From Gibbula magus (taxonomy: Eukaryota; Mollusca; Gastropoda; Trochida; Trochidae): a stretch of DNA of 64,000 nt. The position numbers were made by a program, and so were the translations under genes. How positions within the stretch are numbered: position 1 is the stretch's first letter; the number at the start of each line of letters is the position of its first letter. The notes beneath the pieces are model-generated. The model had not been told where the DNA came from. It saw only the letters and a program-made list of their open reading frames with translations, and searched no databases. Where the stretch lies: contig OW388302.1 of assembly GCA_936450465.1 (NCBI GenBank), forward strand, positions 57,848,459 to 57,912,458, given 5' to 3'. Positions 1 to 11,519 of this stretch are shown here, in pieces.

Positions 1-824
1 TTAGTTAGTGATATGACGGTGAATCGACTGTTTGAGCATATACTTTAGTTAGTGATATGACGGTGAATCGACTGTTTGAGCATATACTTTAGTTAGTGAT
101 ATGACGGTGAATCGACTGTTTGAGCATATACTTTAGTTAGTGATATGACGGTGAATCGACTGTATATGCATATACTTTAGTTAGTGATATGGCGGTGAAT
201 CGACCGTTTGAGCATATACTTTAGTTAGTGATATGACGGTGAATCGACCGTTTGAGCATATACTTCAGTTAGTGATATGACGGTGAATCGACTGTTTGAG
301 CATATACTTTAGTTAGTGATATGACAGTGAATCGACTGTTTGAGCATATACTTTAGTTAGTGATATGACGGTGAATCGACTGTTTGAGCATATACTTTAG
401 TTAGTGATATGACGGTGAATCGACTGTATATGCATATACTTTAGTTAGTGATATGACGGTGAATCGACTGTATATGCATATACTTTAGTTAGTGATATGA
501 CGGTGAATCGACTGTATATGCATATACTTTAGTGAGTGATATGACGGTGAATCGACTGTATATGCATATACGTTAGTTAGTGATATGACGGTGAATCGAC
601 TGTTTGAGCATATACTTTAGTTAGTGATATGACGGTGAATCGACTGTTTGAGCATATACTTTAGTTAGTGATATGACGGTGAATCGACTGTATATGCATA
701 TACTTTAGTTAGTGATATGACGGTGAATCGACTGTTTGAGCATATACTTTAGTTAGTGATATGACGGTGAATCGACTGTTTGAGCATATACTTTAGTTAG
801 TGATATGACGGTGAATCGACTGTT
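1..824. repeat. 44-bp tandem array (about 18.7 copies, open at left edge)
   Basis: Head-to-tail units begin at 1, 45, 89 and onward, each 44 bp, with core TTAGTTAGTGATATGACGGT followed by GAATCGACTGT. Two unit types occur. Type A continues TTTGAGCATATAC. Type B continues TATATGCATATAC and thereby creates the 14-bp perfect palindrome GTATATGCATATAC. Type B is the minority (about six units near 161, 425, 469, 513, 557 and 689) and four of them are consecutive. The array stops at GACTGTT at about 824. It is cut by the window start, so its true size is unknown. Confidence 0.97.
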
Positions 825-2430
825 GAAGAGCGTGTCTGATAGAGCCAATCTACATTGATACGGTCAGTCTTGGAGCTTGTGCTACTAGTCAGACTACCTG
901 TACAGTGTGTGATTGGCAGTTCCATATACATACCATTCAGACAGTGGACACGTGTACCAGTGTTATATTGGGGACAACGCTATCTGCTGTGCGACTTTAC
1001 ACTTATCAGAGGCTATGACTGATGTGTCATCGTCTTCAACTTATTGCCGAAACGGTTGTGTTTGGAAATTTCTCTCAACATTACTTTAGTCCTTTTATTT
1101 TTTTGTATGAAGATACGTTTAATGTAATTGTAATAATACATGTATCCTATCAACCGTTAGTTTAATCTTTTGAAGTGTGTGTCCAGCTATAAGTGTATCT
1201 ATACTCCTGTGAGTTTATCATTTTCGTCCACATTATCAACTTTAACAGACAGCAGCAGTTTCGCAGCTGAGATCGATTGGACTGGTTCTGTATCCCGGTT
1301 GCGCAACGAATCTGCATTACATCTTGTCCGTGGTTAAATGTTCGTTATCGATCAAAAAAGAGAATACTTTTTTTAAAAGAAAGAAATAAAAGATGATGAT
1401 TAGATTGATCTCAGTCTGTGTTCTAAACATATCCCCATGTACAAACACAAAGAGGATATTACGAGAGTCTGTGCAATACTGGCCGTGTGTTCAGCAACAC
1501 GACATTTCCCAGGATGTATGCGAGCGCCCGAGGTACTCAATACACTGGCCAAGTTTTGCGCAAATAAATTGGGCAAAAGAGATGAAATGATAATTTTTCC
1601 CTTTATGCGAAAACTAATCATTCCATTTCTGTTGCTCAACATATCATACGCTAAACGTGCCCTGTGCTCGGTGTTAAATACAATATACCCAAGGCAGACT
1701 ATTACCAAAATATCCCTAGCATTTCGACAAGTTCTGAAATATTGATAGTATCAGAGCGAGAGCGAGATATACGTCGATGTTCAAGCACGGGTGAAGTGAT
1801 CAATGTATGGCATGGACATGTGCAATGATGACCAAACACGTTACATGACTTCAGAATGAATGAAGATAAGATATAATTTAAGATAAGATAAGACTATCCC
1901 ATACTCAATCAAACTAAAACAATGAATGCAGAAGCCATCGGCACTGCGAAAGTGGAAAAGTTTACTAAGGTTTAATACGATATGGTTGTTGTCCAATGAC
2001 ACATTATTTTATTTTGTAGATATTTCTATGTACATTTGAAAAAAATTAGTAAAATTACAGCGTTTTATCTCTATTCTAGTAATGTACATATGATAATGAC
2101 GAATACTGGGATTGAACCCTCCCTTTAACAGATGTATATATCATGGACGGAAACCCTTCAATCTAGGTATTAGAGCTAGTTTCCATCACTGGTTAATCTA
2201 AGCCTAGCAGCATTTCACTCACCTTAATGTGAAGGTCAAGTGCACAGCTGCTACGATAGCACAGAAAAGTTTAGGACATGCAGCAATGCTTTGATTACTC
2301 GGTGCTTTACACTGGCACAATGACACAGAACTTATGTTGGCACGTAACACAATGGATGCATCTTTAAACAGGAATGTCCCTGTGAGTTTCATTTCCACAA
2401 TAAATACCATGATAGAACTCTCCCTTTAAC
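825..2430. other. No supported gene; unique-looking AT-rich DNA
   Basis: Nothing here can be supported as a gene. Short ORFs overlap on both strands at 1393-1745, but none shows a recognisable domain or splice-site support. Two related stretches of about 26 bp ending in CTCCCTTTAAC occur near 2105-2130 and 2405-2430. They may be ends of a dispersed element. If the exon at 3708 is real, this stretch is probably intron of that gene. Confidence 0.5.
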
Positions 2431-3660
2431 CTCAGTGATATGTTTAAACTATGTTGTGTTATAATCAGATATTAATAATATATATGTGTAAACAGGAATG
2501 ACCCCATGATCGAAGATACCTCGATGATATGTTCGACTGTGTTGTGTTATAATCAGGTATTAATAACATATATGTGTAAACAGGAATGACCCCATATGTT
2601 CAACTGTGTTGTGTTATAATCAGATATTGATAACATATATGTTTAAACAGGAATGACCCCATGATCGAAGATACCTCGATGATATGTTCGACTGTGTTGT
2701 GTTATAATCAGATATTAATAATATATATGTGTAAACAGGAATGACCCCATCATCGAAGATACCTCGATGATATGTTCGACTGTGTTGTGTTATAATCAGG
2801 TATTAATGACATATATGTGTAAACAGGAATGACCCCATGATCGAAGATACCTCGATGATATGTTCGACTGTGTTGTGTTATAATCAGATATTAATAACAT
2901 ATATGTGTAAACAGGAATGACCCCATGATCGAAGATACCTCGATGATATGTTCGACTGTGTTGTGTTATAATCAGATATTAATAACATATATGTGTAAAC
3001 AGGAATGACCCCATCATCGAAGATACCTCGATGATATGTTCGACTGTGTTGTGTTATAATCAGGTATTAATGACATATATGTGTAAACAGGAATGACCCC
3101 ATGATCGAAGATACCTCGATGATATGTTCGACTGTGTTGTGTTATAATCAGATATTAATAACATATATGTGTAAACAGGAATGACCCCATGATCGAAGAT
3201 ACCTCGATGATATGTTCGACTGTGTTGTGTTATAATCAGATATTAATAACATATATGTGTAAACAGGAATGACCCCATGATCGAAGATACCTCGATGATA
3301 TGTTCGACTGTGTTGTGCTATAATCAGGTATTAATAACATATATGTGTAAACAGGAGTGACCCCGTGATCGAAGATATATCGATGATATGTTCGACTGTG
3401 TTGTGTTATAATCAGATATTAATAACATATATGTGTAAACAGGAATGACCCCATGATCGAAGATACCTCGATGATATGGTCAACTGTGTTGTGTTATAAT
3501 CAGGTATTAATAACATATATGTGTAAACAGGAATGACCCCATGATCGAAGATATCTCGATGATATGTTCAACTGTGTTGGGTTATAATCAGGTATTAATA
3601 ACATATATATGTACATAGGAAGATGATAGATGATACCTCAGTAACATGTATCAAAGATGT
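2431..3660. repeat. 88-bp tandem array (about 14 copies)
   Basis: The word GATATGTTCG recurs at 2681, 2769, 2857, 2945, 3033, 3121, 3209, 3297, 3385, 3473 and 3561, an exact 88-bp step throughout. The unit at 2594-2680 lacks about 20 bp, so the spacing from 2525 to 2681 is 156. Units carrying CATCATCGAAG (about 2749 and 3012) and TATTAATGAC recur every third unit, a 264-bp trimer. CATCATCGAAG units can fold ATCATCGA against TCGATGAT across a 7-nt loop. Each unit also contains ATATGTGTAAACAGG, which resembles the splice acceptor just downstream at 3707. The last copy decays into that acceptor. Confidence 0.95.
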
Positions 3661-3707
3661 TGTATTATAGACATGTATTAATGATTTATATGTGTATGTA
3701 TAAACAG

Positions 3708-3811
3708 GTCAGCCGACCAAGTGGCAGAACATGTCTCTAGCGGGGATGGAAGGAGTCACTCAGGGACACGTCAGCAAAAACAGCGTCTCTGTCCTGGTAG
3801 ACCACTTCTGA
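3708..3811 (+). CDS. Candidate 3'-terminal coding exon, product unknown
   Basis: After the acceptor-like TATAAACAG, the bases GT complete a codon begun in an upstream exon. The frame then reads 33 residues, starting QPTKWQNMSLAGMEG and ending SVSVLVDHF, to a TGA at 3809-3811. An in-frame TAA at 3701-3703 lies just before the acceptor, so the frame can be used only if spliced. Composition is polar and protein-like, with no low complexity. I do not recognise the family. No upstream exon is identified; the 5' part would lie left of the window or hidden in 825-2430, making both small arrays intronic. The acceptor has a poor pyrimidine tract, which lowers confidence. The alternative is a chance open frame. 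Confidence 0.35.
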
Positions 3812-4240
3812 TTGGCTGACAGAGTCTTTTAGTGATAAAAGACTACGTGTGATTGGCTGACAGAGACTTTAGTGATATAAGACTACGTATGAATGGCTGG
3901 CAGCAACATCCAGTGATATTAGACTTGGTTCTGCTTCGTTGACAATCTAGCAAAGCTAATAGACAACTTCTGATTAGCTTAAAACGTGTCAGTGATAGAC
4001 AACTTCCGATTGGCTGTGAGATTAATTTGGTTGTGTCAGAACAAGAACATCATTGGTTGAGTGACTAACAGTACAGACAAACAGTCAAAGATGGAACACT
4101 AGTGCTGGGATGCAAACCCTGACAAATTATGCAAGAGAGTCACCCACTGATTACCAGCGTGTGTCATCAAGCCCTTGATTGGCTAAAAGTGCTCAAAAAG
4201 AAACCTGATTGGTTGGAATCAACAGTTCCCAGCATTCCGT
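3804..4240. repeat. Decayed ~41-bp repeats with inverted CCAAT boxes
   Basis: TGATTGGCTGACAGAG recurs with decay about every 41 bp (near 3809 and 3850, then weaker copies near 3889, 3971 and 4009). ATTGG/ATTGGTT words continue to about 4210. The first copy includes the stop codon of the candidate exon: CACTTCTGATTGG at 3804 resembles CAACTTCTGATTAG near 3965. The tract would be 3' UTR if the exon is real. ATTGG is the reverse of a CCAAT box, but clustering here is explained by duplication. Confidence 0.55.
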
Positions 4241-5608
4241 AGTGCTATATATACTTTAGTGGTCGAACGTGTTAAATCTGTTCTGAGTACCAAGTCCACA
4301 CCAACTTGTAAACATTGATGAAGATGAAACTGTGCGTGGACAGTTCTTCACTGCAAGGACACTTAGTTTACAGATTATCCTATTATTTCACTTTGTCATG
4401 AACATAACACAGAAGTTCTGATTACACTGCCTCCTGACAGAAAACTCAGGTCTCTAGAGTGTAACATCACAATGTGCTGCAAAACTACCGGTACATTCTC
4501 CTGTGGAGCTGGCTTGATGCTTTACAAAATGAAGGTTGTGAAAAACAGTGTCTTTGTGGTGTGTTGAAACTGTAGTTCCTGCTGTCACTGAGAACATCAA
4601 TGCATTGTGGGAAGCATGCATTGGCCGTGACAGAAGCTGAGACATTTTCCTTCATGGTGTTAAGGACGATAAGCTCACCTATGTGCGGCCACTAACTGCT
4701 TCGATTACTAAGAAACCAGCTACTTACAGTCGAGAGTTGGCTATTGGTTGACAGTTGAGTAGTTTCTATCACTGAACAGAAGATCGAGAACTGTGTGGTT
4801 AGACCAGGATAACAGTCTTTATTCATAACAACAGGTCACACGAGGCGGTCAGTGGAAAGGAGGCGGTCATTGGTCAGTGGGGAGGACTGACCAGTATTCA
4901 TCAAAAGTCAGCATCAAGTGTTACAATTTTATAATCTTCTGATTCTGCTCAAGGCCTAAGACAAATTATTCTTCAGACATAAAAATTGATTGTTCAATGG
5001 TAAGATATGTTCATTTACATTGCACTCAGTCCACCTAGCTGTTTAAATGGGTACCTGAACAGGGAAAGTACAAACCTATATGGTTCCGATAAGTGCATAG
5101 TAGCGGCACTGAATGTACAAATCCTTCAGGGTAATAATTGCAGCACCTTGAGCCTGTTTGTCAGGGTGGATTATTGTTATTAACTGGAGCTTCAAGGGTA
5201 GCTGCAATGTTAGTCTTTTCAACATATCATAAAGATCACCTTACAGTACACCCATCAATCCCTGTGCACTTCTAGTTAGCAGTTTACTGTCTATTGTAGC
5301 ACCACAAGTAAGTTTACACACAGATAAACGGGTTTACATTTACCATATCACCAAAACATCTGTCAAAGAGTTGTGACCATCCCATTTCAATTTGTCTATC
5401 CCTGTATATAATCTATGCAACTGATGTACATGTAGCATTGGACTAGTTTATATTTGTCTTTCAGTCATCCACAATTAAATCGGTTGTGAGGTTTTCAATC
5501 AAAAGATTAATGTTTAGAGTGCCCAGTTTACACCTCCATGCAAATCTAATGGTTTATGTGTGTTCTTTTGTGATAGCAGCTGTTGTACAGTTGTGATCAA
5601 CTGAGTTC
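4241..5608. other. No gene seen; possible 3' UTR or intergenic DNA
   Basis: There is no ORF with recognisable content on either strand. A short duplicated GAGGCGGTCA motif lies near 4843-4870. Stop codons are frequent in all frames. Confidence 0.5.
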
Positions 5609-5775
5609 CTATGTTGCACAGTGATCGTCATCTGTGTTTCTATGTTGCACAGTGGTTTTCATCTGTGTTACTATGTTGCAGTGTTTTTCATCTGTGTTAC
5701 TATGTTGCACAGTGGTTTTCAACTGTGTTACTATGTTGCACAATGATTTTCATCTGTGTTGCAAAGTGGTTTTAG
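5609..5775. repeat. 31-bp minisatellite (about 5.5 copies)
   Basis: CTATGTTGCACAGTGGTTTT units start at 5609, 5640, 5671, 5700 and 5731. The period is 31 bp, except for one 29-bp unit that lacks CA. The last copy is partial. Confidence 0.85.
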
Positions 5776-6034
5776 AAAATGCACATAAAGTTGCTTATTT
5801 ATGATCAAATCAGAAGGCTTTCTGCTGTTTCAAATCAAACAATACACCAATGACCAAGTTATCCATTTGTTTCTGATTTCAATAATGAGAGTAAAAGTGT
5901 TTGCATGTATGTTTCAGTGACTCAAACTGTAGAACATGTTTGTGGATACATTCAAGCAAACTAGGTGGTCAATATGTGATGTGATGGTTGTGGCAGTATT
6001 ATTATTGTTGTTGTTTTGTTTTTAGCCCACTTAT

Positions 6035-6445
6035 GGACTTATGGCATAGGGTACGGTGTAAGACTGTCTGTCCATCCATCCGTAAACCTTTTGACTTCTT
6101 TTCCAGAACCAGTGACTCTAGAGAGCTGAACTTTTATGTACAGATTCATTGGCCAATGTGGATTCTAAATTGTTGATTTGGTGACCCTGTTACCCCAAAT
6201 GTGGGTCACAAGGGTCATGAACTAAAAAAATATTTTCATCTTCTTCTCCAGAACAACAAGGCCCAAAACATTTGTGTACAGACTCCTAAGACAATGCTAT
6301 CTTAAACTGTACGTTAGGTGTCCCCATAGCCGCAAATATGGGTCAAAGTGGTCATGACCAAAAAATTTCCTTTCATCTTCTTCACCTTCAAACTTACATT
6401 TTGAAACTTGTTATTGTTTAAAGCCTGATGAGCCACAGAGCTAAT
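6035..6445. repeat. Dispersed repeat, mollusc-type, CATCCATCCGT family
   Basis: The stretch starts with GTCTGTCCATCCATCCGT. It carries two related segments: one with TTCTTTTCCAGAAC and TGTGGGTCACAAGGGTCATG, the next with TTCTTCTCCAGAAC and ATGGGTCAAAGTGGTCATGA. This internal duplication and the CATCCATCCGT head, shared with 14256, suggest an old non-coding dispersed element. The family assignment rests on general familiarity with mollusc genomes. No TIR, LTR or poly-A tail was located. Confidence 0.45.
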
Positions 6446-8317
6446 GGCTCTATTTTTTATCACATTTGAATATATTCCCAGGCTTTTGATTGGTTGTAAC
6501 AGTGCTTTTACTCCATGTTGCCATAAGGTTTGTGAAACAGGATTTCTTGCATCACAGTTATTAATGGTAGTCATCCTCATCTCATCATGTAGAAATATTT
6601 CTCTCTCATTTTCCTACTCTCCTGCTACATGCTTTTGTAAATGTATTTCTGAGAAAAATCCTGCATATTCCTATACCTACCATTCCAATATATTGCTATT
6701 CCTGAAGAATCAAATCTATTCTATTTTGGACATTCATCCAAAGAACTGAATCTTGGTTTTACTTAATTTTTAATTATTCGCATGACCAGTTATTCCAAAC
6801 ACATCATCTGTTTATCAAACGATCAAGCTTGTTTTACTTGTATTTTGAGACCAATTTACCAAGAAGATTTTGCTCTGTTTATAAGCAAAAATTAAGCAAT
6901 CAAAATCTTGGCCAGTTTTTATACCAACTTTTATAGCTGAGAAGCCTCTGGGAGCTCTTGTTACTTATATCTGAATCTCATGTTATCTATAGAACAATCA
7001 ACTCCAAGAAGATCAAGAATGAACTTGCATCTTGCAGTGGAAAGTGAAACATCTTAACCACCCTTATTATTGCTGTGTGTCTAAATAGCATGTTTACAAG
7101 TCCGATGTCACTAGACTTATTGTTACATGATTTGTACAGTCTGTTACGTTTTGTAGAATACCAACGATTCATATCTTAATTAAAGTCTTCAGATACATGC
7201 CATGATGTGTTCAGAGTTGTCTCCCTTGTGTAGTTTAGAACACCAAATAAAGTAAATCAAGTAACTATTTATTCTTTCAAACTCAATCAAGATGATGTAC
7301 AACTTGTAGAAACGTAAACAATGCATCACAATATTCATGTAATGTAGACTCCTTCATCGGTCAAGGTGATCAAGGGAGATAACTCAAGGCTAGCAAAGGG
7401 AGACAATTTGTGTGTAAATAATGTATGTAGCTGTCTACTTATGTCAGTCAGTGAACATTACTTTGAAGAGATCATCTTCTTTCGTCAGACTACAAACACA
7501 AGAATAAAACTCACATATCTCAAAAATGGCTATTGTTTTTGTCTTTTGTTTCGCAAAGATTCAACAGACATGGGCAGGACAACCAGAAGTGTGGAAGGTC
7601 AAGGTCAATACACATGTTGCGGAAGGTCAAGTTCAATGCACATTATGCAGCTGACCTTGGACCACTCTTCTATCTGAAACCTGAAATCGCAAGAAACAAG
7701 TATTGGTTGTGTTTTTAGTCCATCAGTTCGCTTTGGACACGTATTTACCGACAGCCATTACACTTTTCACATTGGCACTGTCTAATACTGTTTTGAAAGT
7801 GCAACTGATATGATTTGAGAATTTATTCCAACCCTTTATGAATTCCTAATTAAAGCGTCCATGTCTCCTGCCTACACAATTAGTTTTTAAACCACAACTC
7901 TTTCCAAAGTATATATGCGTGTGTTGAAACATTTACAACATCTCAATAGTATGCACTTTCTAAATATTAATAGCTGCGAAATGCCGCAAAGATGGAGGCG
8001 TTATGACTGGGCTAGAACATATTATGAGAAGGACGTATCTAATTCAACAAAGAAAAAAATTATCGACAAACAAGCCTAGATGGCTTATGTAAATGCCACA
8101 CGTGTTTGCACAAAAATTGTATGAAATATTATTAATTTGTTTCGTAGTCAACTGATGCACTTCAGTGACTTCACAAATCGTTTTGATACAATAATAAATG
8201 TATGAACAGATTGTAGGGTAATCATATTCGTCTGGTGTGATACTATGATATAATTATTGCCATATAGTACATCCTGTATGGAGAAACCTTTCTCATAGAA
8301 AACAGATTTGTAACTAA
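6446..8317. other. No supported gene
   Basis: AT-rich DNA with only short ORFs lacking domains. An AATAAA followed by G lies near 7243, but no coding exon can be tied to it. Confidence 0.5.
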
Positions 8318-8736
8318 CAGGCCCGTAGCAACAGGGGGGGCTCGGGAGAAATTTGTTTGTGGGCTCTCTATTCCAAAGTGTTTTTCAACCTGAAAGACAT
8401 TGCAAATAACTTCGTGAGAGAAAATTCTGATGATGTACGTATCGTTTGCATGTAAGTTACAAGTATCGTGTCTGACGCATCTAAATTGACAATGACAATA
8501 AACACAACTGGCTCTATATACTTCGTAAGAAGTGAGGATAGGTTGTTAATTTTTTGGAAAATTCTGATGGTGCAAGTAGATGTTTTAGAGTATAACGCAT
8601 ACTACGTAGAAAAGTTTTGCAACGTTTATCCAACGTACCTTTTGAGGATGAGTAAGTTTATGTACGAATATGTACTGTATACAATATTAAACAAGTATCT
8701 GAATAACAATTAATACAATAACCTGCTACGGGCCTG
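8318..8736. mobile_element. Non-autonomous TIR element (MITE-like), 419 bp
   Basis: The left end CAGGCCCGTAGCA (8318-8330) and right end TGCTACGGGCCTG (8724-8736) are perfect 13-bp inverted repeats. A G-run follows the left end. The interior holds one 81-codon ORF (8468-8713, GTG-initiated), with no transposase features that I recognise. No convincing target-site duplication is visible (left flank GTAACTAA, right flank AATAAAGA). The ends resemble a CAGGCCCGTAGC-type element that I recall from other invertebrates; the superfamily is not determined. Confidence 0.65.
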
Positions 8737-9860
8737 AATAAAGATATTACATTTGGGACACATGAAAATGTATTAGGTAAGTAATAAGCACATAGCAAGA
8801 TGGACAATGCATCGTGGTCATTCTAAGAACAATAACTTCGATTGCTAAGTAATCACAATTTTATTTGTTTAATTTTAATGTCTCAAAAAGAGAACTTGAA
8901 CGTAGTTTAATAGTCAGAGTTGTGTCATATATACACTCTGATAGCAATGTACATACTTTATATTAGTCATAAATACAAATTCTTTTCTATAATCTACCAT
9001 TTGAAAAACAAATACAAACTAGTTATGTCCAACTTCTCCGATTAACCTTAATATATATTGAATTACATTATGAATTCTATCAAAATGATTCCAGCAATAT
9101 TCATAACAATATATACACAAAATAAATAGAATATTAAACAACAGTCAACCATTTATTAAACGTTGCTTATTTTAAGTATACCTTATCGATTGATTATGAA
9201 GCATATTCACTTTTAGTCATTTAGGCTATGCAGAGTGCAGACTAGGTTAACATATAGTCCGACGAGTCAATCACAATATCGCCCTGCAACTTTTGAGTGA
9301 GAGGTATAGTGACTTTGCAAATTTGTACACATGTTACTGTTATTTATACGTCTACTGGCATTTATGGCAATAAAGTTGAAGTTTAAGGTTTATAATAAAA
9401 TGTTTATTTTCATGATATAGGTCTTGTCTGGTCATGATATTTCAAAGGAGTCCACATTCATGTCTCTATCACAGTAAGTGAATTATAGGTATTTAATTCA
9501 AATCCACTGGCCCGACGCCACGGTAGCAATCAAGCCTCGTATATATTTGTTTTATCACTTTATTTTTGTGTGGCTACCATACATAGTCATAGAGCATATA
9601 TTTTCAACATGTAATACATTTTCTCTTTCTATCACCACAAACCAGATAAAACAACAAACATCATAATGGACGTTCCCTGCGACACTTGCAGAGGCGTTTA
9701 TTACGATCGTGCACCGTACAAGATCTCACAAATATGATTCGCGCCTCACCACTCAACCCACCACAAATCATTAATCAGGGCGATGTTGCGGGACGCTCAC
9801 TTTGTCTGGCATAACTGTTTCCATGTATCACACTTCGGTTTACCATATAGCATTCAGCAT
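8737..9860. other. No gene; AT-rich DNA with a short dispersed motif
   Basis: The stretch is strongly AT-rich around 8900-9200. At 9518-9544 lies a 27-bp motif containing CCACGGTAGCAATCA that recurs at 11394-11420 with one difference. The copies are probably from one dispersed repeat family. No coding evidence. Confidence 0.45.
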
Positions 9861-10233
9861 CACTGCATTCAAGATGTTACTGTAACATCTACTCCACCTA
9901 CAAGGTAGGCATCAAGCACTGCATACTCCAGTTGTTACTGTAACATAACCCGCCTACGAGGTAGGCACCAATCACTGCAATTCCCAGCTGTTACGGTAAC
10001 ATATAACCCGCCTATAAGGTAGGCACCAATCACTGCATATTCCAGATGTTACTGTAACATATAACCCGCCTACAAGGTAGGCACCATGTACTGCATATTC
10101 CAGATGTTACTGTAACATAACCCGCCTTCAAGGTAGGCACCAATCACTGCAATTCCCAGACGTTACTGTAACATAACCCGCCTACAAGGTAGGCACCAAT
10201 GCAATCACTATAATTCCCAGATGTTACTGAAAC
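9861..10233. repeat. 56-58-bp minisatellite with two hairpins per unit (about 7 copies)
   Basis: TGTTACTGTAAC-type words start at 9875, 9933, 9989, 10047, 10105, 10160 and 10222, so units are 56-58 bp, with a last step of about 62. Each unit has two dyads: TGTTAC-T-GTAACA, and GCCTAC-AAG-GTAGGC with a perfect 6-bp stem in about half of the units. The stems are partly broken in others (GCCTATAAGGTAGGC, GCCTTCAAGGTAGGC). Both dyads fall within the same unit at a fixed distance. Confidence 0.9.
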
Positions 10234-10259
10234 CTCGAATTATCTACACAAAGTTGGTA

Positions 10260-10880
10260 CCCAGCACTACAGCAGTGTCAAATTACTACTAAGTACTCAC
10301 ACTTCAACATATCCCAACCATCACTCGTAAACATGAATTCATGCCACGAAGCATCACTTGATACCCATGTACCATGAACCATTACTTCATGAATTATTAT
10401 TTATAACTGAACAATCACTTCGTGAACCCCGTCTCCTTTATTCATGGACTTTCACTTCAGAGCCCATTACTTCATAATCATGAGCCATCACGCCACACAT
10501 CATGAACCCTTCACTACATGAACGGTGAACAACACTTCATAACCATAAATATTCAATTCACGAACCATGACTCACAACTTCATAACAATGAAGACTAATC
10601 TCACATCCATGAACAACCGCTTTATGAACCAAGAACCATCATTTCATAAATCACAACTTCATCAACGAATACTTCAATAAAATTCACCATGAACCATAAG
10701 TTTATTGACAATAACCACTTCTTCATCAACCATTAGGCATCATACACTATTTATTAGCCATAACCACCACTTGTGAACCTCTAGCCATCATTTACACCCC
10801 AATTCATACCTTCATAAGTCGTGGATCATCACTTCAACAGCCACCACCATCACTTCTCATCAGTGAGGCATTACTTCACA
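10260..10880. repeat. Degenerate CATGAACCATCACTTCAT-like cryptic repeat
   Basis: Words such as CATGAACC, ATCACTTCA, CTTCATAA and CCATCAC recur with irregular spacing for about 600 bp on an A/C/T-rich, G-poor strand. No strict period was found. This looks like an old, diverged short tandem repeat. Confidence 0.5.
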
Positions 10881-11393
10881 ACCACAAATTACATGTGGCC
10901 AAAACATAAACACCACAATGCACACGTCACACTATTTGCCTTCTAAAGACAACTCTTTATAGACGTCTCTCACAGCGCCCTCTTCACAGGCATTACCTCC
11001 CATTTTATCTGGTTTATTCCCAAAGAGAAAGCAAATTCTCTCTAATTCGCCCAACTTAAACGATAGAAATTACATGTACATTCAGGTTGGCATGGTTGGT
11101 TTTTATGGTATACATTTCCATTAAAACATAACAATGCAGTGAATAATTATGTAAAAAGACTGTGGCATGAAGACCAAAAGGACATACATTTTTCATATCT
11201 ACATTCAGTGTAGAGAATCTGCTTACTGACGTTATAAGTGTCTTGGAGGACTGATTTAAGGCCATTTATATGCGGTTTTCTATTTTGACATTTGCAGGTG
11301 TATATAAAATGTTTGGTAATAATAAAGATCAAATTTATTACACCATTTCTTTTTTCTTTGTAGCCAAACATAATGTGTGTTATTTTTGGTTGA

Positions 11394-11420
11394 CCACGGT
11401 AGCAATCAGGCCTCGTATAT
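11394..11420. repeat. Second copy of 27-bp dispersed motif
   Basis: This copy matches 9518-9544 at 26 of 27 positions (GCAATCAGG against GCAATCAAG). Flanks are not obviously similar beyond it, so either only a conserved core remains or the match is a fragment. Confidence 0.6.
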
Positions 11421-11476
11421 GCTATTGGCATGTGTCATGCAGGTTGACCTCCACAAGAAGAGATGCACACAGAACA

Positions 11477-11517
11477 AGAGAGTTCAGTGAGAGGGAGAGA
11501 GTTCAGTGAGAGGGAGA
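11477..11517. repeat. 20-bp direct duplication
   Basis: GAGAGTTCAGTGAGAGG occurs twice in direct succession with a 20-bp step. It is a local slippage-type duplication. Confidence 0.8.
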
Positions 11518-11519
11518 TG

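Noticed and set aside
1..824. Telomeric repeat
   Set aside because: The 44-bp unit does not resemble TTAGGG-type telomere repeats; TTAGTTAG occurs only once per unit.
1393..1745. Overlapping ORFs on both strands as a small gene
   Set aside because: No domain, signal or splice context. Overlap on opposite strands suggests chance openness or a decayed repeat.
4454..4645. Reverse-strand 63-codon ORF
   Set aside because: Length expected by chance; no domain or conserved pattern visible.
8468..8713. 81-codon ORF as a gene
   Set aside because: It lies wholly within the TIR element, starts with GTG and has no recognisable domain.
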